64,000 nucleotides of DNA from Candidatus Poribacteria bacterium (GTDB lineage: Bacteria > Poribacteria > WGA-4E > WGA-3G): positions 3,620,682 to 3,684,681 of the forward strand of contig OY282374.1 of the NCBI GenBank assembly GCA_958295815.1. The letters run 5' to 3'. The position numbers and the translations under genes are program-made. Shown one piece after another: positions 18,701-27,062 of the stretch (within the stretch, counting starts at the first letter, position 1; every line of letters begins with the position of its first letter). The notes beneath the pieces are model-generated. The model saw only the letters and a program-made list of their open reading frames with translations. It had not been told where the DNA came from and searched no databases.

Positions 18701-19451
18701 CGAATTCACAACTGAAGATCACGATAACCTCTCTAAATCAACGGATTGGAGTTATTTCAACCGAAACCAAATCAAGCGAGGCAATTCCCGGATTGATCGT
18801 GGACGGTTGGAAAGCCTTTCACTGATTTATACTTTTGATACACGCGACCACAAGTCGATTACTAAACGGCATTTCCATATCATGTCTTCTGCAAATGAGA
18901 GAACTCGACGGGGATGGCGTGGGCAGCTCGCTGTCGAAATCGCAGGTGGAGATTTTGCTTTTAATATCTACCAATTTGAATTAGCACGCTACACGCCACT
19001 ATTCGGTCCACATAACTTGAACGTTCGGATCGGTGGTGATTTTTCCAACGCTCCATTACCCAGGCAACGGCTACTTCACCTTGGTGGTGGTGCTACACTC
19101 CGCGGCTACAGTTTCAATAGATTTGCTGGAGATAACCGGTTGCTACTTAACCTTGAGTATCGACTTATCGAAGAGACAATTCCCAAGGAGTTTGATGCTG
19201 CACTTGGGTGGACACTCAGCTTCTTCTTAGATACCGGCGCGGTCTGGTGGCATGGCGAAGCACCGTTTTCCGATTTTGATACATTTATGGCACAACTCAA
19301 AACCTCAATTGGGGTCGGATGCTCCGTTTTCATAGATCCATTAGGAGATCTTAACCCTTATATTCTTGTTGTTGAAGTAGCCGAACCACTTGACGCCTCG
19401 TTTTCATTACGAAATCCGAGGGTCCTTTTGCGTATGGACCGCACTTTCTAA
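15753..19451 (+). CDS. Omp85/BamA-like outer-membrane protein fused to DUF4097-like and CBM9-like domains
   Basis: 1232 residues, far longer than BamA (about 800). In order: signal peptide (about 1-31, ending QPIHAADH); a repetitive beta region (about 50-300) with GDVRLQRIRGQIEIATEIGDVD-like strand repeats of DUF4097/adhesin type; a CBM9-like module (about 345-590, PPIIDGNLSEIVW to WEDECIEILIDT); POTRA repeats from about residue 605 (VEIEIEGNTLIPTEVV, then IKIHGNRTYP and IRFTGNTQISREELL); and a C-terminal beta barrel from about 870, with LRGYSFNRFAGDNRLLLNLEYR near the end and a terminal aromatic residue (DRTF). The barrel and POTRA parts point to the outer membrane and to protein insertion or export. 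The front modules are not usual in that family. Confidence 0.85.
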   Translation: MSRLSRAVLSYLCLFFTLMLMLNRFIQPIHAADHEVEGSTPSPTAPGSINKAQELTLESTSSHTFSFKDVYQIDLNLDIPGDIEFVATEGEVVTVVLEKHAQATNTEQDAVIRTYLDNISVTGTQGGGTLQLKIQLPRGEGAEVVPNPFFGVQNSQTVSHKQFQLKCIVKTPADVSVKLQSKMGDVRLQRIRGQIEIATEIGDVDLNETLGNYNVILTNGDIKGKILLTRGQNKLETKNGAINLTILDTVAAPMDITAQGGSILLQLPPDYAIDALLESEKQQVVINLPAQIEDDTALTLVNGGGPLFRLKATDGISLLQSIPPKDQTNVQATAEPDAFLDSVQPVPRTVKPPIIDGNLSEIVWQTATPLPPFQNAEGTEESSNLTETFLMWDAQNFYIGVKAHVPDSQLPHISQTQRDSPIWEDECIEILIDTNPQTDIYHHFVINPINAFFDQQVSRPGVASFQFAPSDFQLASDQQTLRSAFRSDKTWNSKAKVATQINTDSWSLEIALPREGLEKYPPTRIQAPSDLKNVWLFNIHRKAQLTVKDMEHLVSTTQREYSYWLPTYYSEYPWWPHAPHEYAAPLAERVAPAMGVLRFVTPTSPFPETFAVEEQFRIVEIEIEGNTLIPTEVVQQQIPIQLGDVITTTQLSWLLDELRNQHLFQEVRLETRQLPTTTEASKRLTSTSLRIQVTEAPVVFARRIKIHGNRTYPTAFIKQWFQLESGYLTVEVARLKQQLIADFYSNRGYEFATVNYEIADDVLTFNINEGTLHEIRFTGNTQISREELLSALDLKTTDTDEKQISQASDIYYRTLGQSKINQMQKQLSETNEHFKSIQSWRVQREGGKNIMIVEVEEQPLTKTSGFPILQFTRVHGLVLGAGGTLATRLAGKEQVFGLVSRGISSKMWNYQVGIEKIFFYWQTLKFGASVYDVTDISSNISMRSGETTLGAIYDGFALQDYYQRQGAQGWITFATSEWHYLRLEFTTEDHDNLSKSTDWSYFNRNQIKRGNSRIDRGRLESLSLIYTFDTRDHKSITKRHFHIMSSANERTRRGWRGQLAVEIAGGDFAFNIYQFELARYTPLFGPHNLNVRIGGDFSNAPLPRQRLLHLGGGATLRGYSFNRFAGDNRLLLNLEYRLIEETIPKEFDAALGWTLSFFLDTGAVWWHGEAPFSDFDTFMAQLKTSIGVGCSVFIDPLGDLNPYILVVEVAEPLDASFSLRNPRVLLRMDRTF

Positions 19452-19517
19452 TGAAATGTATACCAAATAAAAGATATCCTTTAGGTATCACCAGCGCAAT
19501 AACTTAATTCTAAAAAA

Positions 19518-20633
19518 ATGAAAACAACTCTACTTTATCACATCCATGAACGGTTCGGTGCTACCTTCGCCAAAAAGCACCACGATTGGAACGTAGCCGT
19601 CCAGTTTACCGATCCAGTTTCCGAACATCGCGCTGTAAGAAAGAGTGTCGGCATTACTGATGTATCCTATCGCGGTAGATACAAGGTCACAGGAGAGGAT
19701 CGGGCAAAATTCCTACACCGCATTATCTCCAACGATGTTGAAAATCTCTCAGTAGGACAAGGCACGTATGCCATGCTCCTAACGCATCGAGGCAAAGTTA
19801 TCGCCGATCTAAATGTTTATATCCTCGAAGATAGCATCGGCATTGATACCGCACCTGAAACCACAGAAAACCTCTTCATTGAACTGGACAAATACATCAT
19901 CGCTGACGATGTTGAAATTGCTGATTTAACCCATGAAACCGGGGCAATCGCTGTTCACGGTCCTAAATCATCAGAACTTGTGCAGTCTGTACTCGGTATG
20001 GATGAACTTTCTGCTTTACCCGAACGCCACAACCGCTTTCATGAGGCTAATGCCCTTTTCGATCATACCGTAGTATGTGTGCGAACGGATACCACTGGCG
20101 AGATCGGTTATACACTTTACACCGCAGCCGACGGGTTGGAATCGCTTTGGGAAACATTAATGTGTGAAGGCGCACAGTTTAACGTTCAACCTATCGGTTG
20201 GAACGCACTTGAGTCGCTCCGGATTGAGGCGGGCATTCCGAGGTACGGAACAGAATTGACCGATGCTGTCATCCCACTTGAGGCAGAGTTGGAACATGCT
20301 ATCGACTTTGAGAAAGGGTGCTACATTGGGCAAGAGATTGTCGCGAGAATGAAATATCGCGGGCATCCCAATCGCCTATTGCGTGGTATTGAAATTGAGA
20401 GCCTCTCGACACCCGCAGAATGCCCCGAAATTCACCAAAACGCACCAGTTTTCAGCGAGGACAAAGAGGTCGGTTGGATTACAAGTTCTACCTTTGCCCC
20501 AACGCTCGGAAAATCGGTTGCCTTGGCTTATGTTCGCATCGCAGCCACTGAAACCGGAAGTCGCGTACAAATTGAGTCATCAGAAGGACGGGTCGATGGC
20601 ACGGTCGCGCTTCTACCCTTTAGTTGCTACTAA
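19518..20633 (+). CDS. ygfZ: YgfZ/GcvT-like folate-binding protein
   Basis: 371 residues. It resembles the T-protein of glycine cleavage, and carries the YgfZ signature KGCYIGQE at residues 266-273, which marks the folate-dependent iron-sulfur cluster maintenance family. The N-terminal half holds RGRYKVTGEDRAKFLHRI. YgfZ helps build or repair Fe-S enzymes such as MiaB. Because the glycine-cleavage aminomethyltransferase shares this fold, a demethylase role is a second possibility. No ribosome site is seen before the ATG at 19518, and the 66 bases before it hold only a weak GATATCC/AGGTATC stem. Confidence 0.75.
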   Translation: MKTTLLYHIHERFGATFAKKHHDWNVAVQFTDPVSEHRAVRKSVGITDVSYRGRYKVTGEDRAKFLHRIISNDVENLSVGQGTYAMLLTHRGKVIADLNVYILEDSIGIDTAPETTENLFIELDKYIIADDVEIADLTHETGAIAVHGPKSSELVQSVLGMDELSALPERHNRFHEANALFDHTVVCVRTDTTGEIGYTLYTAADGLESLWETLMCEGAQFNVQPIGWNALESLRIEAGIPRYGTELTDAVIPLEAELEHAIDFEKGCYIGQEIVARMKYRGHPNRLLRGIEIESLSTPAECPEIHQNAPVFSEDKEVGWITSSTFAPTLGKSVALAYVRIAATETGSRVQIESSEGRVDGTVALLPFSCY

Positions 20634-20656
20634 CATGTTTTAACGTTTCAACAAAG

Positions 20657-20760
20657 TGTTTGAATTGATATTCACATTGTGAGAGGGGTTTGTAACCCCG
20701 AATTCGCTGTATGGTGTTTGAATTGATATTACATTGTGGGAGGGGTTTGTAACCCCGAAT
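20657..20760 (+). repeat. Tandem pair of extended family A repeats
   Basis: Two units of about 55 bases, each with a GTTTGAATTGATATT lead followed by TGTG(G/A)GAGGGG, TTTGTAA, CCCCGAATTC. The hairpin cores are at 20678-20701 and 20735-20757. A similar pair with GTTTGAAGTGATATT lies at 54184-54290. Confidence 0.75.
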
Positions 20761-20864
20761 TCCCCGTCACCATTAATCAAAATAGAGAAATGTTACATTT
20801 TTATTACGCCTACAAACTGCACTTATAATAGAAGTGCCTAACACCTATAGGAGGTATTACACCC

Positions 20865-21770
20865 ATGATATACAACAAATTTTATTTTCGTATATCCCTT
20901 TTACTACTTCTTCCAATTCTTTTGGGTGGATGTGGCCTCGCCAAATTAGCAAGGGTTCAAGGGGAAGGCGATCTAACTGTAGTAGAATCCACACTTGCAG
21001 AAAACATCGGCACGCTTGAGCGTCTGGCTAAGCTGGGGAACGAAGGTCTCATTGTTAAAACTGCCCGCGCTTATTCATCTTACGCTGGATTTTTTGAGGA
21101 TAGGATGGAGGAAGCTGAGATAGCAGGTGATATGGAGACCGCAGCGAAGATGCGCGCACAGGCGATTGACTACTATCAGCGTTCTGAAGGATACGCCTTC
21201 AAAGTGCTCGCTAAATCCCATATAACGTTTAATAGTCCGAGAGATGTCGAAATTCCTGTGTTTAAAGCATCACTTCGAAGGATCAAGAAGAAACAGGTTG
21301 AGCCACTGTTTTGGGCAGCCTATGCTATAGGACGCGGCATTAGTCTCCAGAAAGACGACCTTATGCAGGTAATTGACTTGGTTAGGGTAAGATTGATGAT
21401 GGAACGCGTCCTTGAATTGGATGAAACCTTTTACTATGGCAGCGCACACCTGTTCTATGCTGTCTATTACGGCGACCGATCTGTGTCAATCGGCGGTGAT
21501 CCTGAGAAGGCAAAGGAACACATTGAGCGTGTAGATGAGATTAATGATGGCAAATTCTTGATGAGTAAATACTATCTCGCCCGTTACTATGCCTATCCGA
21601 AACAGGATGCTAAGCTCTACAGGCAAGCTTTACAGGAGGTGCTTGATGCCCCCTCGGACATCTATCCTGGGGAGGAAGCAGCGACCGCATTGGCAAAATC
21701 ACGCTCTAAACGATGGCTTGATCAGATTGATATGCTTTTCGATCTGGAAGAAGGAGGAGACACTGAATAA
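20865..21770 (+). CDS. TatT-like lipoprotein, TRAP transporter T-component
   Basis: 301 residues. The N-terminus is a lipoprotein signal with LLGGC and Cys23 as the lipidated residue. The remainder is helical and TPR-like, matching the TRAP-associated TatT family known from Treponema (TP0956), a periplasmic component that works with a DctP-like binding protein. An AGGAGGT box nine bases before the ATG and a TATAAT at 20824-20829 with a poor -35 support start and transcription. The stop overlaps the next ATG by one base (TAATG), so it is coupled to the binding protein. No permease genes are adjacent. Confidence 0.82.
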   Translation: MIYNKFYFRISLLLLLPILLGGCGLAKLARVQGEGDLTVVESTLAENIGTLERLAKLGNEGLIVKTARAYSSYAGFFEDRMEEAEIAGDMETAAKMRAQAIDYYQRSEGYAFKVLAKSHITFNSPRDVEIPVFKASLRRIKKKQVEPLFWAAYAIGRGISLQKDDLMQVIDLVRVRLMMERVLELDETFYYGSAHLFYAVYYGDRSVSIGGDPEKAKEHIERVDEINDGKFLMSKYYLARYYAYPKQDAKLYRQALQEVLDAPSDIYPGEEAATALAKSRSKRWLDQIDMLFDLEEGGDTE

Positions 21771-22813
21771 TGAAACCAAAGAGAACGCACTCTAAAGCAC
21801 ACGCCGTTAAATTAGTTGGCGTGTTTCTACTGATTTTAGGGATGCTCTGTTTACCAGTAGCACATCTTCATGCCAAAGCTATTAAATTTGCGACCCTTGC
21901 ACCGAAGGGTTCCACATGGATGAACAATTTTGAGGCGATGGGAAAAGAAATGCGTGCAAAATCGGACGGTGAACTTCGACTCCGTATCTATCCGAACGGG
22001 GTCCAAGGAGACGAACTTGATGTCGTCCGAAAAATGCGTGCAGGGCTGCTACATGCCGGTGCTATGACAGCTACTGGCTTGGGTGAAATACAGAAGGAAG
22101 TCCTGATTTTTCAACTGCCTCGGATGTTCAGAACCTACGATGAACTTGACCACGTGCGTGATTATCTCCAAACAGATCTCGAAAGAACCTTCAAGGATGC
22201 CGGATACATCTTGCTCGGTATGGGAGACATCGGCTATTATTACATCTTCAGCAACCAACCCATTCGCACTATTGCTGATCTCCAGTCACCAACCGTCAAG
22301 ATGTGGGCGCGCACAAGCGACAGGATTGCTCTCGAATTTTACGAAAATGCCAAGATCGCAACCGTGCCGAGAGAGGTTACGCAGGTCCTGCCTTCGCTCT
22401 ACTCCGGACAGCTCAACACGCTCGCTGCATCACCGTATGTTGCTGTTGCACTGCAATGGTATGACCAATTCAAGTACATGAGCGATCTTCCTGTTAATGT
22501 TGGGGTTGGTGCTACAGTCATAACGAGGGAGAAGTTCGACGAGCTTACCCCACTTCAGCAGAAAGTTTTGCGTGAAACCGCTCAGGCATATCAGAGCGAT
22601 TTGATTCAGAATATTCGCAAAGATAATGATAGAGCGCTGGAGGCACTTCAGAAGAAAGCTGGCATTGAGGTAGTTGAATTCGCCGAAAGTGACCGAGACG
22701 CTTGGGATGCCCTTGCCGTAGAAACCCATAATGCTCTCGTCGGTGAGATTTACTCACAAGACTTTCTTGACAAAATCAACGACCTCTTAGAGGAATACCG
22801 AGAGAAAAATTAG
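21770..22813 (+). CDS. TRAP transporter substrate-binding protein, DctP family (TatP)
   Basis: 347 residues with a long signal peptide (about 1-36, ending HLHAKA). The body starts with KFATLAPKGSTWMNNFE and RLRIYPNGVQGDELDVVRKMR, typical of DctP-type extracytoplasmic binding proteins that catch organic acids or similar solutes. The MWARTSDR segment corresponds to the conserved ligand arginine region. With TatT upstream, the pair matches TatPT. The membrane proteins DctQ and DctM are not in this window. A strong hairpin at 22852-22873 probably ends the transcript. Confidence 0.85.
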   Translation: MKPKRTHSKAHAVKLVGVFLLILGMLCLPVAHLHAKAIKFATLAPKGSTWMNNFEAMGKEMRAKSDGELRLRIYPNGVQGDELDVVRKMRAGLLHAGAMTATGLGEIQKEVLIFQLPRMFRTYDELDHVRDYLQTDLERTFKDAGYILLGMGDIGYYYIFSNQPIRTIADLQSPTVKMWARTSDRIALEFYENAKIATVPREVTQVLPSLYSGQLNTLAASPYVAVALQWYDQFKYMSDLPVNVGVGATVITREKFDELTPLQQKVLRETAQAYQSDLIQNIRKDNDRALEALQKKAGIEVVEFAESDRDAWDALAVETHNALVGEIYSQDFLDKINDLLEEYREKN

Positions 22814-22851
22814 GTGGTACTCATGCGATGTACCAGCAACTTTTCCCACAT

Positions 22852-22873
22852 AGGCGCGCTTTTCAGCGCGCCT
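22852..22873 (+). terminator. Hairpin after the TatT-TatP operon
   Basis: AGGCGCGC, six-base loop, GCGCGCCT, followed by CATTTTCTT. The stem is a perfect eight base pairs and the tail is T-rich but not a pure run, so an intrinsic terminator is likely. Confidence 0.6.
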
Positions 22874-22881
22874 CATTTTCT

Positions 22882-22951
22882 TGTGGGAGGGGTTTCAACC
22901 CCGATTTTTGATTTTCATCTGCGCATTTTCTTGTGGGAAGGGTTTTCAACC
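22882..22951 (+). repeat. Two family A hairpin repeats between TatP and the corrinoid gene
   Basis: Cores at 22882-22903 (GGGGTTTCAACCCC) and 22932-22951 (degenerate, GGGTTTTCAACCG). Together with AATCCTG-type pieces near 22995-23027 they fill most of the 309-base gap 22814-23122. I see no riboswitch-like structure there. Confidence 0.7.
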
Positions 22952-23065
22952 GCCACGGAATGCCATACGCGCATTCCGTGTTGATTCATCTTCCGTCGAA
23001 TCCTGAAAATCCTGATTCTGACAATCCACTGCCAAGATATTCACACACCCAAGTCGAAATTTCAT

Positions 23066-23095
23066 TTGCTATTTTTCCCCAGTCTATGGTATCAT
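23066..23095 (+). promoter_or_regulatory. Promoter candidate of the corrinoid gene cluster
   Basis: TTGCTA at 23066-23071, 18 bases, TATCAT at 23090-23095, 27 bases before the GTG start. Moderate consensus only. Confidence 0.45.
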
Positions 23096-23122
23096 ATCGG
23101 TTTGAGGAGGAACGCAAGACCC

Positions 23123-23881
23123 GTGGCATCTATTAGTGACATCACAAATGAATTTATCCGAGAAGAAATTGAAGAATACCTGGAACAGCCTGATGAAATA
23201 GAGCGGACTATTGAGATGTTCGCGCAGGCGACCCCAGAAATGCAAGATATCGCTGCTGCGCTTATTGACGGCGACCATCACACCGTTGACGAATTAACCG
23301 AAGCTGCCCTCGAAAATGGGACAGAAGCATTAGAGATTATGGACAACGGACTCATCTCTGGAATGGGTATCGTCGGTATCAAGTTTCGGGAGAACTTCAT
23401 CTTTGTACCTGAAGTCTTAGCTTGTGCACGCGCAATGAAAGCAGGGATGGCGTATATCGAGCCAATCCTCTCCGCTTCAGGCATCGAACCCATCGGCACA
23501 GTGATTATGGGAACCGTCAAGGGTGACCTACACGACATCGGCAAGAACCTATGCATTATGATGCTTCGCGGTGCCGGTTTCGTCGTACACGATTTGGGCG
23601 TTGATACTTCCGAAGACGAGTTTATTGAAGCTGTTGAGGAATTTGAAGCACCTATTTTGGGTATGTCCGCACTCCTAACGACGACGATGCCTAATATGGG
23701 GAGAACAATTGATGCCTTCATTGACGAAGACCTGCGGGAAGAAGTAAAGATTATGGTAGGCGGTGCACCAGTCACCCAAACGTTCGCTGACGACATGGGT
23801 GCTGATGGATACGGTAAAGACGCACTCGCTTGTGTCGCCTTAGCTAAAAATTTCCTTTTGGAAGAAGACGAGGAATGGTAG
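23123..23881 (+). CDS. Cobalamin-binding corrinoid protein (MtbC/MttC-like)
   Basis: 252 residues from a GTG at 23123, which has a GAGGAGGA box 11 bases upstream. An ATG at 23066 lies inside the promoter region and is rejected. The N-terminal helical cap domain (about 1-110) is followed by a B12-binding domain with DLHDIG at residues 135-140, in which His137 should be the lower cobalt ligand, and by MSALLTTTMPNM and a VGGAPVT segment. Such proteins carry a methyl group on cobalamin between a substrate-specific methyltransferase and an acceptor. The next two genes are an activase and a homocysteine methyltransferase, so it is probably the shuttle of that system. Confidence 0.88.
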   Translation: MASISDITNEFIREEIEEYLEQPDEIERTIEMFAQATPEMQDIAAALIDGDHHTVDELTEAALENGTEALEIMDNGLISGMGIVGIKFRENFIFVPEVLACARAMKAGMAYIEPILSASGIEPIGTVIMGTVKGDLHDIGKNLCIMMLRGAGFVVHDLGVDTSEDEFIEAVEEFEAPILGMSALLTTTMPNMGRTIDAFIDEDLREEVKIMVGGAPVTQTFADDMGADGYGKDALACVALAKNFLLEEDEEW

Positions 23882-23982
23882 GTAGTTATTGGTTGTCAGT
23901 CATTAGTTTTCGGTTAAGAAATTTATTTATCACAATTTATCACCTTGCGATACTTCAAGCAAAGGCAAATTGTGCCCCAAGT

Positions 23983-24027
23983 TCTCTTAACCCACAACCC
24001 ACAACCCATAACTCACAACCCATAACC
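23983..24027 (+). repeat. ACCCACAACCC-type simple repeat before the activase gene
   Basis: Degenerate tandem units of AACCCACAACCCATAACTC. Related stretches occur at 40534-40565, 43021-43055 and 45440-45470. Confidence 0.5.
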
Positions 24028-24028
24028 T

Positions 24029-25921
24029 ATGAAAAAAATTGATAAAGCAGAATACGAAAAACGCCTAAATAAAATGACCCAGATTTTCGAGGATTTGGTC
24101 ACTCATGCCGATGTCCAAGCTACCTATCGGTGTCCCTACAAAAACCGATTCGACCACTGCACAGCGAAATTTGGCTGTCGAAATCAGCGAAAAATTGATG
24201 AAGGTACAGGCTTGTTGTGTGTTGGTGATGATAAACTGGACTACCGAAGCGCATGGGAAACCGAGGCAGATGACCAAGCATCGGAATCGAAGGGTACAAT
24301 CACATGCGACGGAAAAGCCCATCAACTCACCCCCGGAAAAACTGTTTTTGACTACGCAGACGATTTAGACGTGTTGGTACCTACCTCCTGTTTCCGAACC
24401 GGGCAGTGTCATGAATGTATTGTTGAAATCAAACGTGGGATGGAGCACCTCCAACCCCCAAACGAAGCGGAAGCTTTTCTCCGAGACAACTACCGTCTCG
24501 CCTGTCAAGCCCTCGTTCTTGATGTTGATGCAGACATTGAGTTTACCCCACTCCGACGCACACCCAGAATCTTAACACATGCAATTGCGAACGACAACGA
24601 AACGCTGGAACTCGATCCACGCGTTACCCATCGCGATGGAGTTGTCTATTACGACGACGAACAGATTGACCGTTACCGAGGACACCTTTATGGATTAGCC
24701 ATAGACCTCGGGACAACAACAGTCGTAGCAAACCTGGTTGATTTTGAAACTGGGAAAACAGTCTCTGTCAGTTCCTTTGAAAACCCGCAACGTTTTGGCG
24801 GAAGCGACATCATGAACCGCATCTCTTACGACGGTGAATTTGAAGGGGAACTCCGCCGTTCGCTCATTGCTGCACTCAATAGCGAAATCATGGAGATGTG
24901 TGATCGCCATAATTTCGTCCGGCAGGAAATTTATGAGGTCGTTGTTGCTGGTAATACAACGATGCGCGATATCTTCTTTAAGCAAGATGTCCAGAGCATC
25001 GGACAGAAACCCTATAAGTCTCTGATTGAGCATGAGTATCGAGACGGAATTCGTTCAACCACTTCCCTTACCGAAAAGACACGCCGCTTGGGCATCCGTG
25101 CGAACCCGAAAGCGATGGTGTCCAGCCTGCCGTTAATCGCAAGCCATGTCGGCGCAGATGTCGCCGCAGATTTAGTCTCAATTGACATTCCATTGACAGA
25201 TGAAATTATCATGTTAGTTGATGTTGGGACGAATACAGAAGTCATCGTCGGGAATGCGGAAAGGATGGTCGCCGCATCATGTCCCGCCGGTCCCGCATTT
25301 GAAGGCGGTGGAATCGAATACGGAATGCCAGCGTATCCCGGTGCTATTGAATCTGTGGAATGGGATGGCAATCAATTCAATTATGATACAATTGACGCCG
25401 AGACCCCACAGGGATTATGTGGTTCCGGTTTAATTTCCCTGCTTGCCGAACTCCGGCGAAGTGATCAGATGAGTCCAAAAGGCGTTTTCGCAGACAGAAA
25501 GCAACGCATCATGTCGATCTTACCGGAACACGGTATTACCCTCTCACGCGATGATGCCAGCAATCTGGCACAAGCGAAGGCTGCGAATTATTGCGGACAA
25601 TACATTGTCTTACGGCATTTCGGATGCGTTCCAGAAGACATCACGAAGCTCTTTTTGGCAGGAGGTTTTGCCAATTATGTTAACCTACAAGATGCAGTTG
25701 AAATCGGATTCCTTGCCCCTGTTCCAGAAGCGAATGTTATTAAAATCGGCAACGCCGCAGTAGGTGGTGCAACAGCCGTCCTCCTTTCCAACAAAAAACG
25801 CGCGTATATCGAAGCACTCGTCAACAATATCGAACACGTTGAATTGGAGACAACACCGGATTTCTTTGACATATTCGTGGAAGGCTGCCAGTTCAAACCC
25901 ATGCCAGCGACACTTGTATGA
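24029..25921 (+). CDS. ASKHA-type corrinoid activation protein with [2Fe-2S] ferredoxin domain (RACo-like)
   Basis: 630 residues. A Cys-containing N-terminus (C35, C44, C50, C64) of unknown purpose precedes a ferredoxin domain with C121, C127, C130 and C159. After that comes an ASKHA nucleotide-binding domain starting at LAIDLGTTT (224-231), with later DVGTNTEV and GLCGSGL. RACo-type proteins use ATP and an electron to reduce inactive Co(II) corrinoid to Co(I). The position between a corrinoid protein and a homocysteine methyltransferase fits that role. The Cys cluster before the ferredoxin is an extra that I do not know from standard members. No Shine-Dalgarno is evident before the ATG. Confidence 0.85.
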   Translation: MKKIDKAEYEKRLNKMTQIFEDLVTHADVQATYRCPYKNRFDHCTAKFGCRNQRKIDEGTGLLCVGDDKLDYRSAWETEADDQASESKGTITCDGKAHQLTPGKTVFDYADDLDVLVPTSCFRTGQCHECIVEIKRGMEHLQPPNEAEAFLRDNYRLACQALVLDVDADIEFTPLRRTPRILTHAIANDNETLELDPRVTHRDGVVYYDDEQIDRYRGHLYGLAIDLGTTTVVANLVDFETGKTVSVSSFENPQRFGGSDIMNRISYDGEFEGELRRSLIAALNSEIMEMCDRHNFVRQEIYEVVVAGNTTMRDIFFKQDVQSIGQKPYKSLIEHEYRDGIRSTTSLTEKTRRLGIRANPKAMVSSLPLIASHVGADVAADLVSIDIPLTDEIIMLVDVGTNTEVIVGNAERMVAASCPAGPAFEGGGIEYGMPAYPGAIESVEWDGNQFNYDTIDAETPQGLCGSGLISLLAELRRSDQMSPKGVFADRKQRIMSILPEHGITLSRDDASNLAQAKAANYCGQYIVLRHFGCVPEDITKLFLAGGFANYVNLQDAVEIGFLAPVPEANVIKIGNAAVGGATAVLLSNKKRAYIEALVNNIEHVELETTPDFFDIFVEGCQFKPMPATLV

Positions 25922-25959
25922 GACGCTAAATGGTCTATAAGTGGACAGCTTGGGTAGCA

Positions 25960-26034
25960 GCCCCAGCGGGGCGATTGTCTATAGAAACAGATATATTCCC
26001 AAGTAAAGCCCCAGCGGGGCGGCATGTCTATAGA
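25960..26034 (+). repeat. Two family B hairpin repeats (CAGCGG with TGTCTATAGAA)
   Basis: GCCCCAGCGGGGC at 25960-25972 and 26008-26020, each followed after two to six bases by TGTCTATAGAA. Two further copies with changed stem bases (CACTCC/GGAGTG) are at 56541 and 56591. Confidence 0.75.
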
Positions 26035-26054
26035 AGATGGAGATAATAAACTAA

Positions 26055-27062
26055 GTGGAAGTTTCCTTTCAAGAACGCTTAAAATCTAATAAACCGATTT
26101 TATATGATGGCGGATTTGGATCACAATTGTTCGCACGAAGTATAGAACTCACGAATAGTGCACTCGCCAATGAGCTACATCCTACTGCTGTTATTGACAT
26201 TCATTCAGATTATATCAACGCAGGTGCTGAAGCAATTGGAACGAATACGTTTGTCGCATCGCCACTTCACCTACAAATGGCAGGACAAAACACATCCGAT
26301 GCCCAACGCCTTGTCCGCTTAGCAGTTCAACATGCGAAAAATGCCGTTGAACAGAACGACAAAGATATCTATATCGCAGGCTCCGTCGGACCCTCTCCTG
26401 GTGCAATCGAAGCAGACAGTGGGGATACCACTTTCGGCATTCCAAATACAGACGCCAGAGAGGCACATAAATTAGTAATCCACACCCTCGCAGAAGCAGG
26501 CGTAGATTTCCTCTGTCTTGAAACAATGTTTTCCGCTAAAGAAGCAGCAATCGCTGTAGATGTCGCACGTGAAACAAATCTCCCTATCGCCGTGAACTTG
26601 ACATACAAATGGACGAAAGAGCGACGGAGCGGCAACATCGTCTATCGCACAGATTGGGGGAATTCCCCAACAGATCTCTTAGATATTCTCACACAGGGCG
26701 AATTTTCAGGTGGAGACTCATTATTAGATGCCGTTAGCATCATTGGTGTGAACTGTGGTGCTGAATCCAGACGCGATGAACATACCGGCATGCCGTACGC
26801 AATCACTGGCACCGAGCAAGTGCAGGCATCACTTATCGACAAAGGCGTTCAGGGTAAGCGGATGATGGCATATCCAAACGCTGGCATGCCCAAACTTGAT
26901 GAAAACCTTCAGACCATCTATACGCAGACGCCAGAACAGATGGCAAGCCATATACCCGCACTCCTTGAAACGGGTGCCTACTTAGTCGGTGGATGTTGCG
27001 GAACAACGCCGAAGCATATCAAAGCGTTCCACGAAGCAATTTCGTCCTACAGTTCAGCATAA
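26055..27062 (+). CDS. Homocysteine S-methyltransferase family protein
   Basis: 335 residues starting at a GTG preceded by TGGAGAT. It has the YDGGFGSQL opening of the homocysteine-methyltransferase barrel. Zinc ligands are expected at a Cys in VNCGAES (near 235) and the C-terminal pair GGCCGTTP (Cys314 and Cys315). These bind homocysteine thiolate and accept a methyl group to make methionine. It lies downstream of the corrinoid protein and its activase, so it may use methyl-cobalamin in place of MetH. The gene that would donate the methyl group is not identified; the YgfZ/GcvT-like gene upstream is a speculative partner. Confidence 0.88.
   Translation: MEVSFQERLKSNKPILYDGGFGSQLFARSIELTNSALANELHPTAVIDIHSDYINAGAEAIGTNTFVASPLHLQMAGQNTSDAQRLVRLAVQHAKNAVEQNDKDIYIAGSVGPSPGAIEADSGDTTFGIPNTDAREAHKLVIHTLAEAGVDFLCLETMFSAKEAAIAVDVARETNLPIAVNLTYKWTKERRSGNIVYRTDWGNSPTDLLDILTQGEFSGGDSLLDAVSIIGVNCGAESRRDEHTGMPYAITGTEQVQASLIDKGVQGKRMMAYPNAGMPKLDENLQTIYTQTPEQMASHIPALLETGAYLVGGCCGTTPKHIKAFHEAISSYSSA

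Noticed and set aside
20657..20760. CRISPR array
   Set aside because: Only two units, with imperfect lead sequences and no unique spacers of constant length. No cas genes nearby.
22814..23122. Cobalamin riboswitch before the corrinoid gene
   Set aside because: The gap is filled with hairpin repeats and simple sequence. No B12-box-like conserved core was seen.
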